Part shown: piece after piece, positions 17,347-27,237 of the stretch
Layout of the letters: each line of letters opens with the position of its first letter
How positions within the stretch are numbered: the stretch's first letter is position 1
Made by a program: the position numbers and the translations under genes
The notes under the pieces: model-generated
What the model saw: only the letters and a program-made list of their open reading frames with translations
Told to the model about the DNA's origin: nothing
Database searches by the model: none
Assembly (NCBI RefSeq): GCF_026540855.1
Contig: NZ_JALNUP010000015.1
Coordinates: forward strand, 37,898 to 101,897
Reading direction: 5' to 3'
Length of the DNA: 64,000 nt
From: Sphingomonas sp. GC_Shp_5
Lineage (GTDB): Bacteria; Pseudomonadota; Alphaproteobacteria; Sphingomonadales; Sphingomonadaceae

Positions 17347-17820
17347 ATGCGCTGCCCCTTCTGCGGACATGAAGACAGCCAGGTAAAGGACAGCCGCCCC
17401 ACCGAAGACGGGGCGGCGATCCGGCGCCGGCGCCAGTGCGAGGGCTGCGCCGCGCGCTTCACCACCTTCGAGCGGATCCAGCTGCGCGATCTGTGGGTGG
17501 TCAAGAGCGCCGGCACCGATGGCCTGCGCCGCGAGCCGTTCGACCGCGAGAAGCTGCTGCGCTCGGTATCGATCGCCACCCGCAAGCGCCCGATCGAGCC
17601 GATCCGCATCGAGAAGCTGGTCAGCGGCATCCAGCGCCAGCTCGAAACGACGGGTGACAGCGAGGTCTCGTCCAAGCGCATTGGCGAGATGGTGATGGAG
17701 GGGCTGAAGGGCCTCGATTCGGTCGCCTATATCCGCTTCGCCAGCGTCTACCGCGACTTCAGCGAAGCGCGCGATTTCGAGCAGTTCGCCGGCAGCGTCG
17801 AAGAGGCGGGGCGTAGCTGA
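17347..17820 (+). CDS. nrdR: Transcriptional repressor NrdR
   Basis: NrdR senses ATP/dATP and represses ribonucleotide reductase genes through NrdR boxes. The 157-residue protein has the zinc ribbon cysteines C3, C6, C31, C34, followed by RFTTFER and an ATP-cone domain (about 49-139). Its ATG follows the stop of the 58-residue peptide with no gap, and its stop overlaps trmJ by one base. No ribonucleotide reductase gene is present in the window. The neighbour glyA links it to one-carbon and nucleotide supply. Confidence 0.97.
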   Translation: MRCPFCGHEDSQVKDSRPTEDGAAIRRRRQCEGCAARFTTFERIQLRDLWVVKSAGTDGLRREPFDREKLLRSVSIATRKRPIEPIRIEKLVSGIQRQLETTGDSEVSSKRIGEMVMEGLKGLDSVAYIRFASVYRDFSEARDFEQFAGSVEEAGRS

Positions 17821-18557
17821 TGGCCGGCCTGCCCCCCGTCATCGTCCTGGTCCGCCCGCAATTGGGCGAGAATATCGGCAAGGCTGCGCGCGCCATGCTC
17901 AACTTCGGCCTTACCGAGATGCGCCTCGTCACCCCCCGCGATGGCTGGCCCAACCCCCAGGCAGGCCCGGCGGCGAGCGGCGCCGATGTCGTGCTTGAAC
18001 GCGCGGTGGTGTATGACAGCGTCGCCGCCGCGGTCGCCGATTGCGGCCATGTCTATGCCACCACGGTGCGCAAGCGCGGCGTCACCAAGCCGGTGGCGAC
18101 CCCCGAGGCGGCAGCCCAGGCGATCCACGCCAATGCCGCCACCGCGCGCTCGGCGATCTTGTTTGGCCCGGAGCGCTCCGGCCTTGAGACCGATGACGTC
18201 GCGCTCGCCGGCAGCATCATCACCGTGCCGATCAATCCCGAATTCGGTTCGCTCAACCTCGCCCAGGCGGTAATCCTGGTCGCTTATGAATGGTCGAAGG
18301 GCGAGGCCCTGGCTCAGCCGTCGCTCACCGATCTCGATCCTCCGGCGCCGCACGGCGAGCTCGAGGGCATGATGATGCAGCTCGATGAGATGCTCGAGGC
18401 CGCCAACTTCTTCTTTCCGCCGGACCGCGTGCCCACCAGCAAGCGTACCTTGCGGACGCTGCTCACCAAGCCCGGCTGGTCGTCGCAGGAGGTGCGCACC
18501 ATGCGCGGCGTGCTCTCGGCATTGGACGGCGCCAAGCGCCGGCGGGGCGGGGACTGA
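17820..18557 (+). CDS. trmJ: tRNA (cytidine/uridine-2'-O-)-methyltransferase TrmJ
   Basis: This SPOUT-fold methyltransferase of the SpoU class usually modifies the ribose of nucleotide 32 of tRNA. The 245-residue protein shows IVLVRPQLGENIGKAARAMLNFGL at the N-terminus, the SAM knot motifs LFGPERSGL and VPINPEFGSLNLAQAV, and a C-terminal helical region that begins near 180. The ATG overlaps the nrdR stop (TGATG), so it is the last gene of the rpiB-glyA-peptide-nrdR-trmJ unit. It is convergent with a chorismate mutase gene. Confidence 0.93.
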   Translation: MAGLPPVIVLVRPQLGENIGKAARAMLNFGLTEMRLVTPRDGWPNPQAGPAASGADVVLERAVVYDSVAAAVADCGHVYATTVRKRGVTKPVATPEAAAQAIHANAATARSAILFGPERSGLETDDVALAGSIITVPINPEFGSLNLAQAVILVAYEWSKGEALAQPSLTDLDPPAPHGELEGMMMQLDEMLEAANFFFPPDRVPTSKRTLRTLLTKPGWSSQEVRTMRGVLSALDGAKRRRGGD

Positions 18558-18567
18558 CGGCCGCCGT

Positions 18568-18873
18568 TCAGCGCCGGTCGAACGCCGCCAGCTCATAGGC
18601 GATCGACGCTTCCACCAGCGTCTCCCACATCGCAGCGATGGCATCGGCCGGCAGCCCCAGACGTTCGGCTTCGGCGACCGCCTGGTCGATCACCGCCGCC
18701 TTGCGGTCCTCGTCGCGAACATGGCCGCGCTCGGGTTTGATCCGGGCCGCGGCCTCCATATAGTCGAAGCGGCGGCGCAGCATCGCCACCAGCTCGGCGT
18801 CGAGCTGGTCGACGCCGGCGCGGACCTCGGCCATATTGGTGCAATCGGGTCCGGCGAGAATGGAGCTGGTCAT
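18568..18873 (-). CDS. Chorismate mutase-like protein, PchB subgroup
   Basis: This 101-residue all-helical AroQ-fold protein has the sequence GPDCTNMAEVRAGVDQLDAEL, then RRRFDYMEAAARIK. That order closely resembles PchB (isochorismate-pyruvate lyase with weak chorismate mutase activity), including the P-x-C-T lead-in. A chorismate mutase for Phe/Tyr synthesis is the other possibility, because no pchA or siderophore genes are nearby. The start is taken as ATG 18873 with AGAAG upstream; an in-frame ATG lies eight codons earlier. It is divergent from rpsD. Confidence 0.85.
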   Translation of the reverse strand: MTSSILAGPDCTNMAEVRAGVDQLDAELVAMLRRRFDYMEAAARIKPERGHVRDEDRKAAVIDQAVAEAERLGLPADAIAAMWETLVEASIAYELAAFDRR

Positions 18874-19055
18874 GGCGCTTCTTAGTAAGGCTGCCATCGC
18901 TGTCCAGCGGTTGACGCGGGTTCCGCTTTCTGACAGAGGCCGCGGCTTCGCGATTGGCCCCGCATCCCGGTGAAGCGGTGGCCCTGTCGGTGTGTTCGCA
19001 CGCCGTGCAGAGCGATACCGGGAACTACGTTGTTAGCCATTGCCAAGGAAAAGAT

Positions 19056-19670
19056 ATGTCGAAGCGCCATAGCGCCAAGCACAAGCTCGATCGTCGGATG
19101 GGCGAGAACATCTGGGGCCGTCCCAAGTCCCCGGTGAACAAGCGTGAATACGGCCCCGGCCAGCACGGTCAGCGCCGCAAGGGCAAGGTGTCGGACTTCG
19201 GCATCCAGCTGCGCGCCAAGCAGAAGCTCAAGGGCTATTACGGCGACGTCACCGAGAAGCAGTTCAAGGCCTGCTACACCGAGGCCGCCCGGATGAAGGG
19301 CGATACCTCGCAGAACCTGATCGGCCTGCTCGAGCAGCGTCTCGACATGATCGTCTACCGCGCCAAATATGCGCCGACGATCTTCGCCGCGCGCCAGCTC
19401 GTCAGCCACGGCCACGTCCGCGTCAACGGCACCAAGTGCAACATCGCCTCGCGTCGTTGCTTCACCGGTGACGAGATCACGCTCGGCAAGAAGGCGCAGG
19501 AAATGGCGCTGGTGCTCGAGGCGCAGAGCCTCGCCGAGCGCGAGATCCCCGATTATGTCGCCCCCGACGGCGCCGCCAAGGTCACGCTGACCCGCGTGCC
19601 GACGCTCGACGAAGTGCCCTATCCGGTGAAGATGGAGCCGAACTTGGTCGTCGAGTTCTACTCGCGCTGA
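19056..19670 (+). CDS. rpsD: 30S ribosomal protein S4
   Basis: S4 nucleates 30S assembly by binding 16S rRNA. From ATG 19056 (ribosome site AAGGAAAAG) the protein is 204 residues. It opens with [20 protein letters not shown] and contains an S4 RNA-binding domain near 92-155 ([25 protein letters not shown]). The long frame that starts at 18954 covers the untranslated leader. The gene stands alone, as in many alphaproteobacteria, with a 180-base gap to the divergent neighbour and a strong terminator downstream. Confidence 0.98.
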   Translation: MSKRHSAKHKLDRRMGENIWGRPKSPVNKREYGPGQHGQRRKGKVSDFGIQLRAKQKLKGYYGDVTEKQFKACYTEAARMKGDTSQNLIGLLEQRLDMIVYRAKYAPTIFAARQLVSHGHVRVNGTKCNIASRRCFTGDEITLGKKAQEMALVLEAQSLAEREIPDYVAPDGAAKVTLTRVPTLDEVPYPVKMEPNLVVEFYSR

Positions 19671-19696
19671 TCGGTTCGCCTCGGCGAGACGACAAG

Positions 19697-19725
19697 AGGG
19701 CGGCCTTTCGGGGTCGCCCTTTTTC
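19697..19725 (+). terminator. Intrinsic terminator of rpsD
   Basis: An AGGGCG...CGCCCT hairpin with a GC-rich inner stem around TTTC is followed directly by a TTTTT run at 19720-19724. It lies 26 bases after the rpsD stop codon. Confidence 0.85.
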
Positions 19726-19792
19726 GTTCGTGGACAAGCGCGGCGGGCCGCGTCACAAGCTCGACCCAATGTTGCCCGTACCGGAGTGTTCC

Positions 19793-21441
<1,649 letters not shown>

Positions 21442-21445
<4 letters not shown>

Positions 21446-22407
21446 CGCTCGTGCCGCCCGCCGAATGGGCACATCACAAGGCGGTATGGATTGGTTTCCC
21501 GAGCCATCCCGAGCTGTGGCAGGAGGATCTGGATCCGGCTCGCGACGAGGTCGTGGCCTTTGCCCGAGCCGTCCATGCCGACGGCCGCGGCGAGCAGGTC
21601 ATCCTGGTCGCGGCTGACGAGGAAGCCGCCACCGCCGCGCGCCGCCTGGCATCGTTTGCCGACGTCATCATCGAGCCGTTCGGCGACATCTGGCTGCGCG
21701 ACACCGCGCCGATCATCCTCGGCAACGGCACCGCGAGCGACTTCGAGTTCAACGGCTGGGGCGGCAAATACGACCTGCCGGGCGATGACACTATCGGGCT
21801 GCGGCTTGGCAAGCGGCTCGGCCGCCAGGTCGGTTATTGCAACTGGGTGCTCGAGGGTGGCGCGATCGACGGTGACGGCACCGGCACGGCGATCACCACC
21901 GAGCAATGCCTGCTCAACGCCAATCGCAACCCGACGCTGACCAAGGCGCAGATCGAGACACGGCTGCACGATGACCTCGGCTTCACCCGTGTCGTCTGGC
22001 TGGGCGAGGGGCTGCTCAACGACCATACCGACGGCCATGTCGACAACCTCGCCCGCTTCGTCGGCGAGGGCCGGGTGGCATTGCCCGAGGCGGTCGAGAA
22101 CGACCCCAATTGGCTGGTCTATAAGAACGCCCAGCGCGACGCGCGTGCCGCGGGGCTCGAGGTGGTCACCATTCCCTCGCCCGGCCGGGTGCTGCGCGAC
22201 GAGGAGATCGTGCCGGCGAGCTACATGAACTTCTATATCGGCAATGCCGCGGTGGTGGTGCCGATCTACGGCACCGAGCATGATCAACGCGCGGTCGCGG
22301 CGATCCAGGCTCTGTTCCCGGATCGCGAGGCGGTCGGCTTGCGCGCTGACAGCATCCTCACCGGCGGCGGCAGCTTCCACTGCATCAGCCAGCAGATACC
22401 GGGGTAA
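21442..22407 (+). CDS. aguA: Agmatine deiminase
   Basis: This enzyme converts agmatine to N-carbamoylputrescine plus ammonia. The 321-residue protein belongs to the guanidino-modifying (PPAD-like) superfamily. It shows WLRDTAPI, FNGWGGKY, the catalytic His region NDHTDGHVDN, and the nucleophilic cysteine near the end in GGGSFHCISQQ. The start GTG 21442 overlaps the peptidase stop (GTGA). The next gene, aguB, is the following pathway step. A single palindrome related to the REP-like family separates the two. Confidence 0.96.
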
Positions 22408-22416
22408 CAACCCATT

Positions 22417-22446
22417 CGTCGTCCCGGGCCAGGCTCGGGATGACGG
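22417..22446. repeat. Single palindrome related to the REP-like family, copy F
   Basis: CGTCGTCCCG and CGGGATGACG form a 9-of-10 base stem around a 9-base loop, between aguA and aguB. The GTC..CC/GG..GAC termini resemble the outer arms of copies A-E, but the core and the second hairpin differ. A CGGGGTGACG remnant follows at about 22461-22470. Confidence 0.6.
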
Positions 22447-22500
22447 TAAGAGCACACTGCCGGGGTGACGAACGCTCACTGCCCCCCTATCTGCACGCGC

Positions 22501-23361
22501 ATGACCCAGATCACCGTCGCCGCGCTGCAGCTCGCCTTCTCAGACGATATTGATGCCAATATCGGCAACGTCTCGCGCCTGGTGCGCGAGGCGGCGGGGC
22601 AGGGTGCGCAAGTGATCCTGCCGCCCGAACTGTTCGAGGGCGAATATTTCTGCCGGATCGAGGACGAAGGCCTGTTCGCCAACGCAGCGCCGGTCGGTGA
22701 GCATAAGGCGGTGCTGGCGATGCAGGCGCTTGCCGAGGCGCTGAAGGTGACGATCCCGACCAGCTTTTTCGAGGCCGACGGCCCGCATTATTACAACAGC
22801 CTGGCGATGATCGGCCCCGATGGCGAGGTCCAGGGTGTCTACCGCAAGAGCCACATTCCCGATGGGCCGGGTTATGAGGAGAAATTCTATTTCCGGCCCG
22901 GCAACACCGGCTTCAAGGTATGGCGGGGCCCACCATCGGCGCCGGCGGCCAAGCTCGGCGTCGGCGTATGCTGGGATCAATGGTATCCCGAGACCGCGCG
23001 CGCGATGATGCTGATGGGCGCCGAGCTGCTCTTCTACCCCACCGCGATCGGCAGCGAGCCGCATGACACCAGCCTCGATACCGCGCGGCTGTGGCGCCGT
23101 GCTATGGTCGGCCATGCGGTCAGCAACGTCGTGCCCGTGATCGCCGCCAACCGCGTCGGTACCGAGCATGGCCAGACCTTTTACGGCACCAGCTTCATCA
23201 CCGACGAGCGTGGCGACATCATCGCCGAGCTGGATCGCGAGGAAGAGGGCGTGATCACGGCGACGCTCGATCTGGACCGCGTCAAACGCCATCGCGCCGC
23301 CTTTGGCTTCTTCCGCGATCGCCGGCCGGAACTGTACGGCCGGCTGGTTCAGGACGTCTGA
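22501..23361 (+). CDS. aguB: N-carbamoylputrescine amidase
   Basis: This nitrilase-superfamily enzyme hydrolyses N-carbamoylputrescine to putrescine, completing the route begun by aguA. The 286-residue protein has the Glu-Lys-Cys triad context: ILPPELFEGEYFC (Glu), YRKSHIPDGPGYEEKFYF (Lys) and LGVGVCWDQWYPE (Cys). Start ATG 22501 begins MTQITVAALQ; an upstream in-frame ATG at 22465 falls in the repeat-bearing spacer. The 3' end overlaps the convergent uracil-DNA glycosylase gene by 13 bp. An arginine decarboxylase is not in the window. Confidence 0.96.
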   Translation: MTQITVAALQLAFSDDIDANIGNVSRLVREAAGQGAQVILPPELFEGEYFCRIEDEGLFANAAPVGEHKAVLAMQALAEALKVTIPTSFFEADGPHYYNSLAMIGPDGEVQGVYRKSHIPDGPGYEEKFYFRPGNTGFKVWRGPPSAPAAKLGVGVCWDQWYPETARAMMLMGAELLFYPTAIGSEPHDTSLDTARLWRRAMVGHAVSNVVPVIAANRVGTEHGQTFYGTSFITDERGDIIAELDREEEGVITATLDLDRVKRHRAAFGFFRDRRPELYGRLVQDV

Positions 23362-24071
23362 CGCAGCTCCAGCGCGCGTGCGAACACCGCTTCGAACATG
23401 GCGGCGTTGAGCCGGCCGGTGTTCTGGTTGTAGCGCGAGCAATGATAGCTATCGATCAGGATGCGGCCATCGGGCATGCGATGTTCGGCGAGATGGCCGA
23501 ACGTCGCCTTGGGTAACCGCCCGCCCATTGCCTTCACTGCCGATTGATGCGCGATCTGGCCGAGCGCGATTACCACCCGTGCGTTGGCAACGGTGGCCAT
23601 CTGATCCTCAAGGAACGGCCGGCAGGTGCGGATTTCCTCGGGCGTCGGCTTGTTCGCCGGGGGCAGGCACTTCACCGCGTTGATAATGATCGCGCCGTGC
23701 AGCTCCACATCGTCGTTGGGCGTCGCCTGGAAGGTGCCGGTCGACAGGCCGAACTTCGCCAGCGTCGCGTAGAGCAACTCGCCGGCGAAATCGCCGGTGA
23801 AGGGGCGTCCGGTCCGATTGGCACCATGCTTGCCGGGCGCTAGGCCGATTACCGCGAGCCATGCTTCAGGATCGCCGAACGCAGGCACTGGCGCGTTCCA
23901 CCAGCTGGGATATTCGACGCGCAACTCATGCCGGAAGGTGGCTAGCCGCGGGCAGCGCGGACAATCGAGCGGCGGCTCGGTCGCGGGGATCGGGCTCACG
24001 ATCGGACGATCAACGAGAACGGCGGCGGCGGCAGTGGCGTCGACCGGGGCAAGGCTTGCTTCGAAATCCAT
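23349..24071 (-). CDS. Family 5 (UDGb-type) uracil-DNA glycosylase
   Basis: This 240-residue DNA repair enzyme removes uracil and related deaminated bases. Family 5 markers are GLAPGKHGANRTGRPFTGD, in which the first motif lacks the catalytic acid of other UDGs, and the C-terminal SYHCSRYNQNTGR with the HPS-like motif altered to YHCS. The Fe-S cluster cysteines lie in DCPRCPRL near the N-terminus, in NAVKCLPP, in TCRPFL and possibly at YHC. The product overlaps aguB at the 3' end and is divergent from folK, with only 22 bp between the starts. Confidence 0.9.
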   Translation of the reverse strand: MDFEASLAPVDATAAAAVLVDRPIVSPIPATEPPLDCPRCPRLATFRHELRVEYPSWWNAPVPAFGDPEAWLAVIGLAPGKHGANRTGRPFTGDFAGELLYATLAKFGLSTGTFQATPNDDVELHGAIIINAVKCLPPANKPTPEEIRTCRPFLEDQMATVANARVVIALGQIAHQSAVKAMGGRLPKATFGHLAEHRMPDGRILIDSYHCSRYNQNTGRLNAAMFEAVFARALELRQTS

Positions 24072-24093
24072 CGGGGTGCGATAGGGCCGGTGC

Positions 24094-24570
24094 GTGGCAG
24101 CTTCAATCTATGCAATTGGGATCGGCTCCAACCGGCGCGGGCGCCACGGCGCGCCGGCGGCGGAGGTGCGTGCCGCTGTCGCCGCGTTGGGCGACACCAT
24201 CGCCACCTCGCCGATCGTCGCCAGCGCGCCACTCGGCCCCTCATCGAGGCGCTTCGCCAACGCCGCGGTGCTGATCGAAAGCGAGGAGGCTCCATCGGCC
24301 TTGCTCGCCCGGCTGAAAGCGATCGAGGCCGATTTCGGCCGGCGCAGCGGGCGGCGCTGGGGAGCGCGGGTCATCGATCTCGATATCCTGCTCTGGTCGG
24401 AGGGCGCATGGGGCTCGCCAGCGTTGACATTGCCGCACCGTGACTATCGGCGCCGCCGCTTCGTTCTCGCGCCGCTAGCGGCGATCGCCCCTGATTGGCG
24501 CGATCCGCTCACCGGGCGGACGACGCGGCAATTGCTCCATGCCATTGACCGGCCCCGCCCGCGCCCCTAG
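24094..24570 (+). CDS. folK: 2-amino-4-hydroxy-6-hydroxymethyldihydropteridine diphosphokinase
   Basis: HPPK transfers pyrophosphate from ATP to the pterin, the step before dihydropteroate synthase in folate synthesis. The 158-residue protein has IGIGSNRRG, FANAAVLIES, and the signature RRWGARVIDLDILLW with the metal-binding D-x-D. The histidine of LTLPHRDYRRRRFVLAPL completes the family pattern. The start is GTG 24094. folP is at 39279, so the two folate genes are not linked. A tRNA-Lys gene follows 22 bp after the stop. Confidence 0.94.
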   Translation: MAASIYAIGIGSNRRGRHGAPAAEVRAAVAALGDTIATSPIVASAPLGPSSRRFANAAVLIESEEAPSALLARLKAIEADFGRRSGRRWGARVIDLDILLWSEGAWGSPALTLPHRDYRRRRFVLAPLAAIAPDWRDPLTGRTTRQLLHAIDRPRPRP

Positions 24571-24578
24571 GTGCCCCC

Positions 24579-24680
24579 GGTGCCGATGGCAGGGGTCCGT
24601 AGCTCAGTCGGTAGAGCAAGCGACTTTTAATCGAGAGGTCCCGGGTTCGAGCCCCGGCGGACCCACCATCGGCACCTTTT
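24579..24680 (+). repeat. Perfect 11-bp inverted repeat bracketing tRNA-Lys, with T tract
   Basis: GGTGCCGATGG (24579-24589) and CCATCGGCACC (24666-24676) are exact reverse complements. TTTT follows at 24677-24680. The right arm begins with the encoded CCA end of the tRNA, so in the precursor the CCA would pair with UGG of the leader. A combined processing stem and terminator is the simplest reading. Confidence 0.75.
24593..24668 (+). tRNA. tRNA-Lys (anticodon UUU)
   Basis: This is a 76-base tRNA with encoded CCA. The acceptor stem pairs GGGTCCG with CGGACCC, the D arm is GCTC/GAGC, the anticodon loop is CTTTTAA with TTT at the anticodon, and the T arm is CCGGG/CCCGG around TTCGAGC. The anticodon stem has only three standard pairs next to the loop. 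Positions 27-43 and 28-42 are A-G and G-A. Confidence 0.95.
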
Positions 24681-24892
24681 ACCCAAGATGCGCGGGCTGG
24701 AGCGACGGCTGATGCCTCCCTCGAGGGTGTCGCGACGGGATCGTGTGACGAGCACGAGAAAATCTAGCCCCGCCGCGACGCTCGGCATAAGCCACGGAAG
24801 ACGGCGCCGGGTCCAGTCCGGATTGGTCGGGTTGCGGCGGATAGCCGATCGCCCGATGCGTTTGGTCGTCGAGGGACACGAACGAGAGACGG

Positions 24893-25597
24893 ATGATCCA
24901 GCACGACACGCAGACGGACATCGCCATCAATCAGCCCGCCGCGGGTGGCGCCCGGTCGCTGCCGCCGGTGCTCGCCGGCGCCGCGATGATCGCGGTGGCG
25001 ATCGTGCTGGCCCTGGCGGCCGGGTTTGTGATTGACCGCTATCCGTTTCAGTTCGATCGGGCGATCGTGCTTGGCGTGCGCGCGTGGCACGGGCCGGCAT
25101 GGCTGCCGGATGCCGCGGCCGATCTCACGGATCTCGGCGGCGGGGTGGTGCTGACGCTGCTGGTGGTGATCACCGCCGGGCTATTGCTGGTGCAACGGTT
25201 GTGGCTGACCGCGCTCGCCACCGTGCTCGCTTCGGCGAGCGGCAGCTGGGCGGTGGATCTGATCAAGCATGTCGAGGTGCGCGCGCGCCCTGATCTGGTG
25301 CCGCATCTGGTGGCGGTGACCGGCTACAGCTTCCCGAGCGGTCATGCCGCGAGCAGCGCCATCGTCTATCTCACCCTGGCAAGCCTTGCCGGTCAGGTGA
25401 CGCCGGATCGCCGCACCCGCTCCTATCTGCTGGTGGTGGCGATCCTGCTGGTCGGGGCGATCGGCACCAGCCGGGTGTATCTGGGCGTCCACTGGCCGAG
25501 CGACGTGCTTGCCGGCTGGAGCTTTGGAACCCTGTGGGCGCTGGGCTGGTGGCGGGCCACTGCCAGCGCCCGTCGGGCGATCGGCGGGGAGCGCTAG
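24893..25597 (+). CDS. PAP2-family membrane phosphatase
   Basis: This 234-residue integral membrane protein has about six hydrophobic segments and the acid phosphatase motifs: KHVEVRARP (motif 1), YSFPSGHA (motif 2, with the catalytic-fold histidine) and SRVYLGVHWPSD (motif 3, with the nucleophilic histidine). Family members dephosphorylate lipid phosphates such as phosphatidylglycerol phosphate or undecaprenyl diphosphate on the periplasmic face. The exact substrate is not visible. Start ATG 24893 follows GAGAGACGG. The 3' end overlaps galE by four bases, tail to tail. Confidence 0.9.
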   Translation: MIQHDTQTDIAINQPAAGGARSLPPVLAGAAMIAVAIVLALAAGFVIDRYPFQFDRAIVLGVRAWHGPAWLPDAAADLTDLGGGVVLTLLVVITAGLLLVQRLWLTALATVLASASGSWAVDLIKHVEVRARPDLVPHLVAVTGYSFPSGHAASSAIVYLTLASLAGQVTPDRRTRSYLLVVAILLVGAIGTSRVYLGVHWPSDVLAGWSFGTLWALGWWRATASARRAIGGER

Positions 25598-26619
25598 CGC
25601 CCCATCTCGGCGAGCTTGCGCTCCCAGGCGAGGGCGTCCTGGACGATCGTCTCCAGATTGTCGCGCGCGGGGCGCCACGGCAGCGCGGCAAGGATGGCGG
25701 TGTTGTCGGCGACCAGCGCGGCAGGGTCGCCGGCGCGGCGGCCTTCGTAGCGGCGCTCGATCGTCATGTTGGTGACGCGATCGACCGCGTCGAGCACCTC
25801 GTTGACCGAGAAGCCGCGATTGTAGCCGCAGTTGAGCATGTGGCTTTCCGTTGGCTCGGCAATCAGCAGCCCGAGGGCGGCGACGTGAGCGGCGGCAAGG
25901 TCGCTGACGTGGATATAGTCGCGCACCCCGGTGCCGTCCGGCGTGTCAAAGTCGGTGCCGAACACGCTCACGGCCGCTCGCTTGCCGGTGGCGGCTTCGA
26001 CCGCGATCTTGATCAAATGGGTCGCCCCCACCGTCGACTGGCCGCTGCGACCTTCAGGATCGGCGCCGGCGACGTTGAAGTAGCGCAGCGCGCAATAGTT
26101 CATCGGATGCGCGAAGGCGACGTCGCGGAGCATCGCCTCGGTCATCAGCTTGGACATGCCATACGGATTGATCGGCACCTGCGGATCGGCTTCCGCGATG
26201 GGCACCCGCGTCGGGGTGCCGTAGGTCGCTGCCGTCGAGGAGAAGATGAAGTGGGGCACGCCTTCGGCCACCGCGCTTTCGATCAGCGAACGCGTCGCGG
26301 CGGTGTTGTTTCGATAATATTTGAGCGGATCGCTGACCGATTCCGGTACAACCACCGAGCCGGCGAAATGCATGATCGCGCGCACGTTGTGATCGCGGAT
26401 CGCGGCGCGGACCTTGTTGTCGTCGGCGACATTGGCCTCCACCAGCATCGCGCGCGGATCAACGGCCCAGGCGAAGCCGGTAACCAGATTGTCGAGCACC
26501 ACCACCTCATAGCCGGCGTCGAGCAGCGCCAGCACAGCATGGCTGCCGATATAGCCGGCACCGCCGGTGACCATCACCTTGCCGTGGAAGGGGCCGTGAA
26601 GTGCGTTGTCGAGTGCCAT
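25594..26619 (-). CDS. galE: UDP-glucose 4-epimerase
   Basis: GalE interconverts UDP-glucose and UDP-galactose with tightly bound NAD. The 341-residue extended-SDR protein has GGAGYIGSH (about 20-28), VVLDNL, FSSTAATYG (catalytic Ser/Thr), and the catalytic YxxxK in NPYGMSK. ALRYFNVAGADPEGRSGQ and NCGYNRGFSVNEVL are also typical. The start ATG has GGAG upstream. It is divergent from msrA and convergent with the PAP2 phosphatase. It supplies galactose units for surface polysaccharides (pathway inference). Confidence 0.96.
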   Translation of the reverse strand: MALDNALHGPFHGKVMVTGGAGYIGSHAVLALLDAGYEVVVLDNLVTGFAWAVDPRAMLVEANVADDNKVRAAIRDHNVRAIMHFAGSVVVPESVSDPLKYYRNNTAATRSLIESAVAEGVPHFIFSSTAATYGTPTRVPIAEADPQVPINPYGMSKLMTEAMLRDVAFAHPMNYCALRYFNVAGADPEGRSGQSTVGATHLIKIAVEAATGKRAAVSVFGTDFDTPDGTGVRDYIHVSDLAAAHVAALGLLIAEPTESHMLNCGYNRGFSVNEVLDAVDRVTNMTIERRYEGRRAGDPAALVADNTAILAALPWRPARDNLETIVQDALAWERKLAEMGR

Positions 26620-26697
26620 GGTCGCTCCGTCTGTGTCGCCGCCCGCCTAATTGCCTTGCGTTAACGACACCCTATCTAATGAGCAAAGGAGATCATC

Positions 26698-27237
26698 ATG
26701 ACCGAATATGCAACGCTCGCCGGCGGCTGTTTCTGGTGCACCGAGGCGGTGTTCAAGGATGTGATCGGCGTCGAGAGCGTCGAGAGCGGCTATATCGGTG
26801 GCGACGTGCCCAATCCGACCTATAAGCAGGTGTGCGGCGGCACCACCGGCCATGCCGAGGCGATCCGGGTCGGCTTCGACCCCGCGCAGCTGAGCTATGG
26901 CGACCTGCTCGACATCTATTTCGCGACCCACGATCCCACCCAGCTCAATCGCCAAGGCAATGACGTCGGCACCCAGTACCGCTCGGCGATCTTCCCGGAG
27001 ACGGTGATGCAGGAAGAACAGGCGAACGAGGCAATCGCCCGCGCGCAGCAGGATCTCGATAAGCCGATCGTCACCACCATCGAGGAATTCTCGCAATGGT
27101 ATCCGGCGGAGGGCTACCACCAGGATTATTGGGAAACCTCGGGCCGGTCGAACCCCTATTGCATGGCGGTGATCCCGCCCAAGCTGCAAAAGCTGCGCAA
27201 GAGCTTCGCGGCACGCTCCAAGGCGGTGACCGCCTAA
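26698..27237 (+). CDS. msrA: Peptide-methionine (S)-S-oxide reductase MsrA
   Basis: MsrA repairs the S epimer of methionine sulfoxide in proteins. The 179-residue protein has the GGCFWCTEA motif (catalytic C11, with C14), [43 protein letters not shown], and [14 protein letters not shown]. The absence of a signal peptide implies a cytoplasmic enzyme. The ribosome site AAAGGAG is excellent. The 3' end overlaps the convergent sua5-type gene by four bases. Confidence 0.97.
   Translation: MTEYATLAGGCFWCTEAVFKDVIGVESVESGYIGGDVPNPTYKQVCGGTTGHAEAIRVGFDPAQLSYGDLLDIYFATHDPTQLNRQGNDVGTQYRSAIFPETVMQEEQANEAIARAQQDLDKPIVTTIEEFSQWYPAEGYHQDYWETSGRSNPYCMAVIPPKLQKLRKSFAARSKAVTA

Noticed and set aside
24579..24680. 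Repeats around tRNA-Lys as phage attachment sites
   Set aside because: They are inverted, not direct, and no integrase or cargo genes are adjacent.
26651..26680. TTGCCT-N18-TCTAAT as the msrA promoter
   Set aside because: The predicted start would fall inside the ribosome site at 26685-26691, leaving too little leader.
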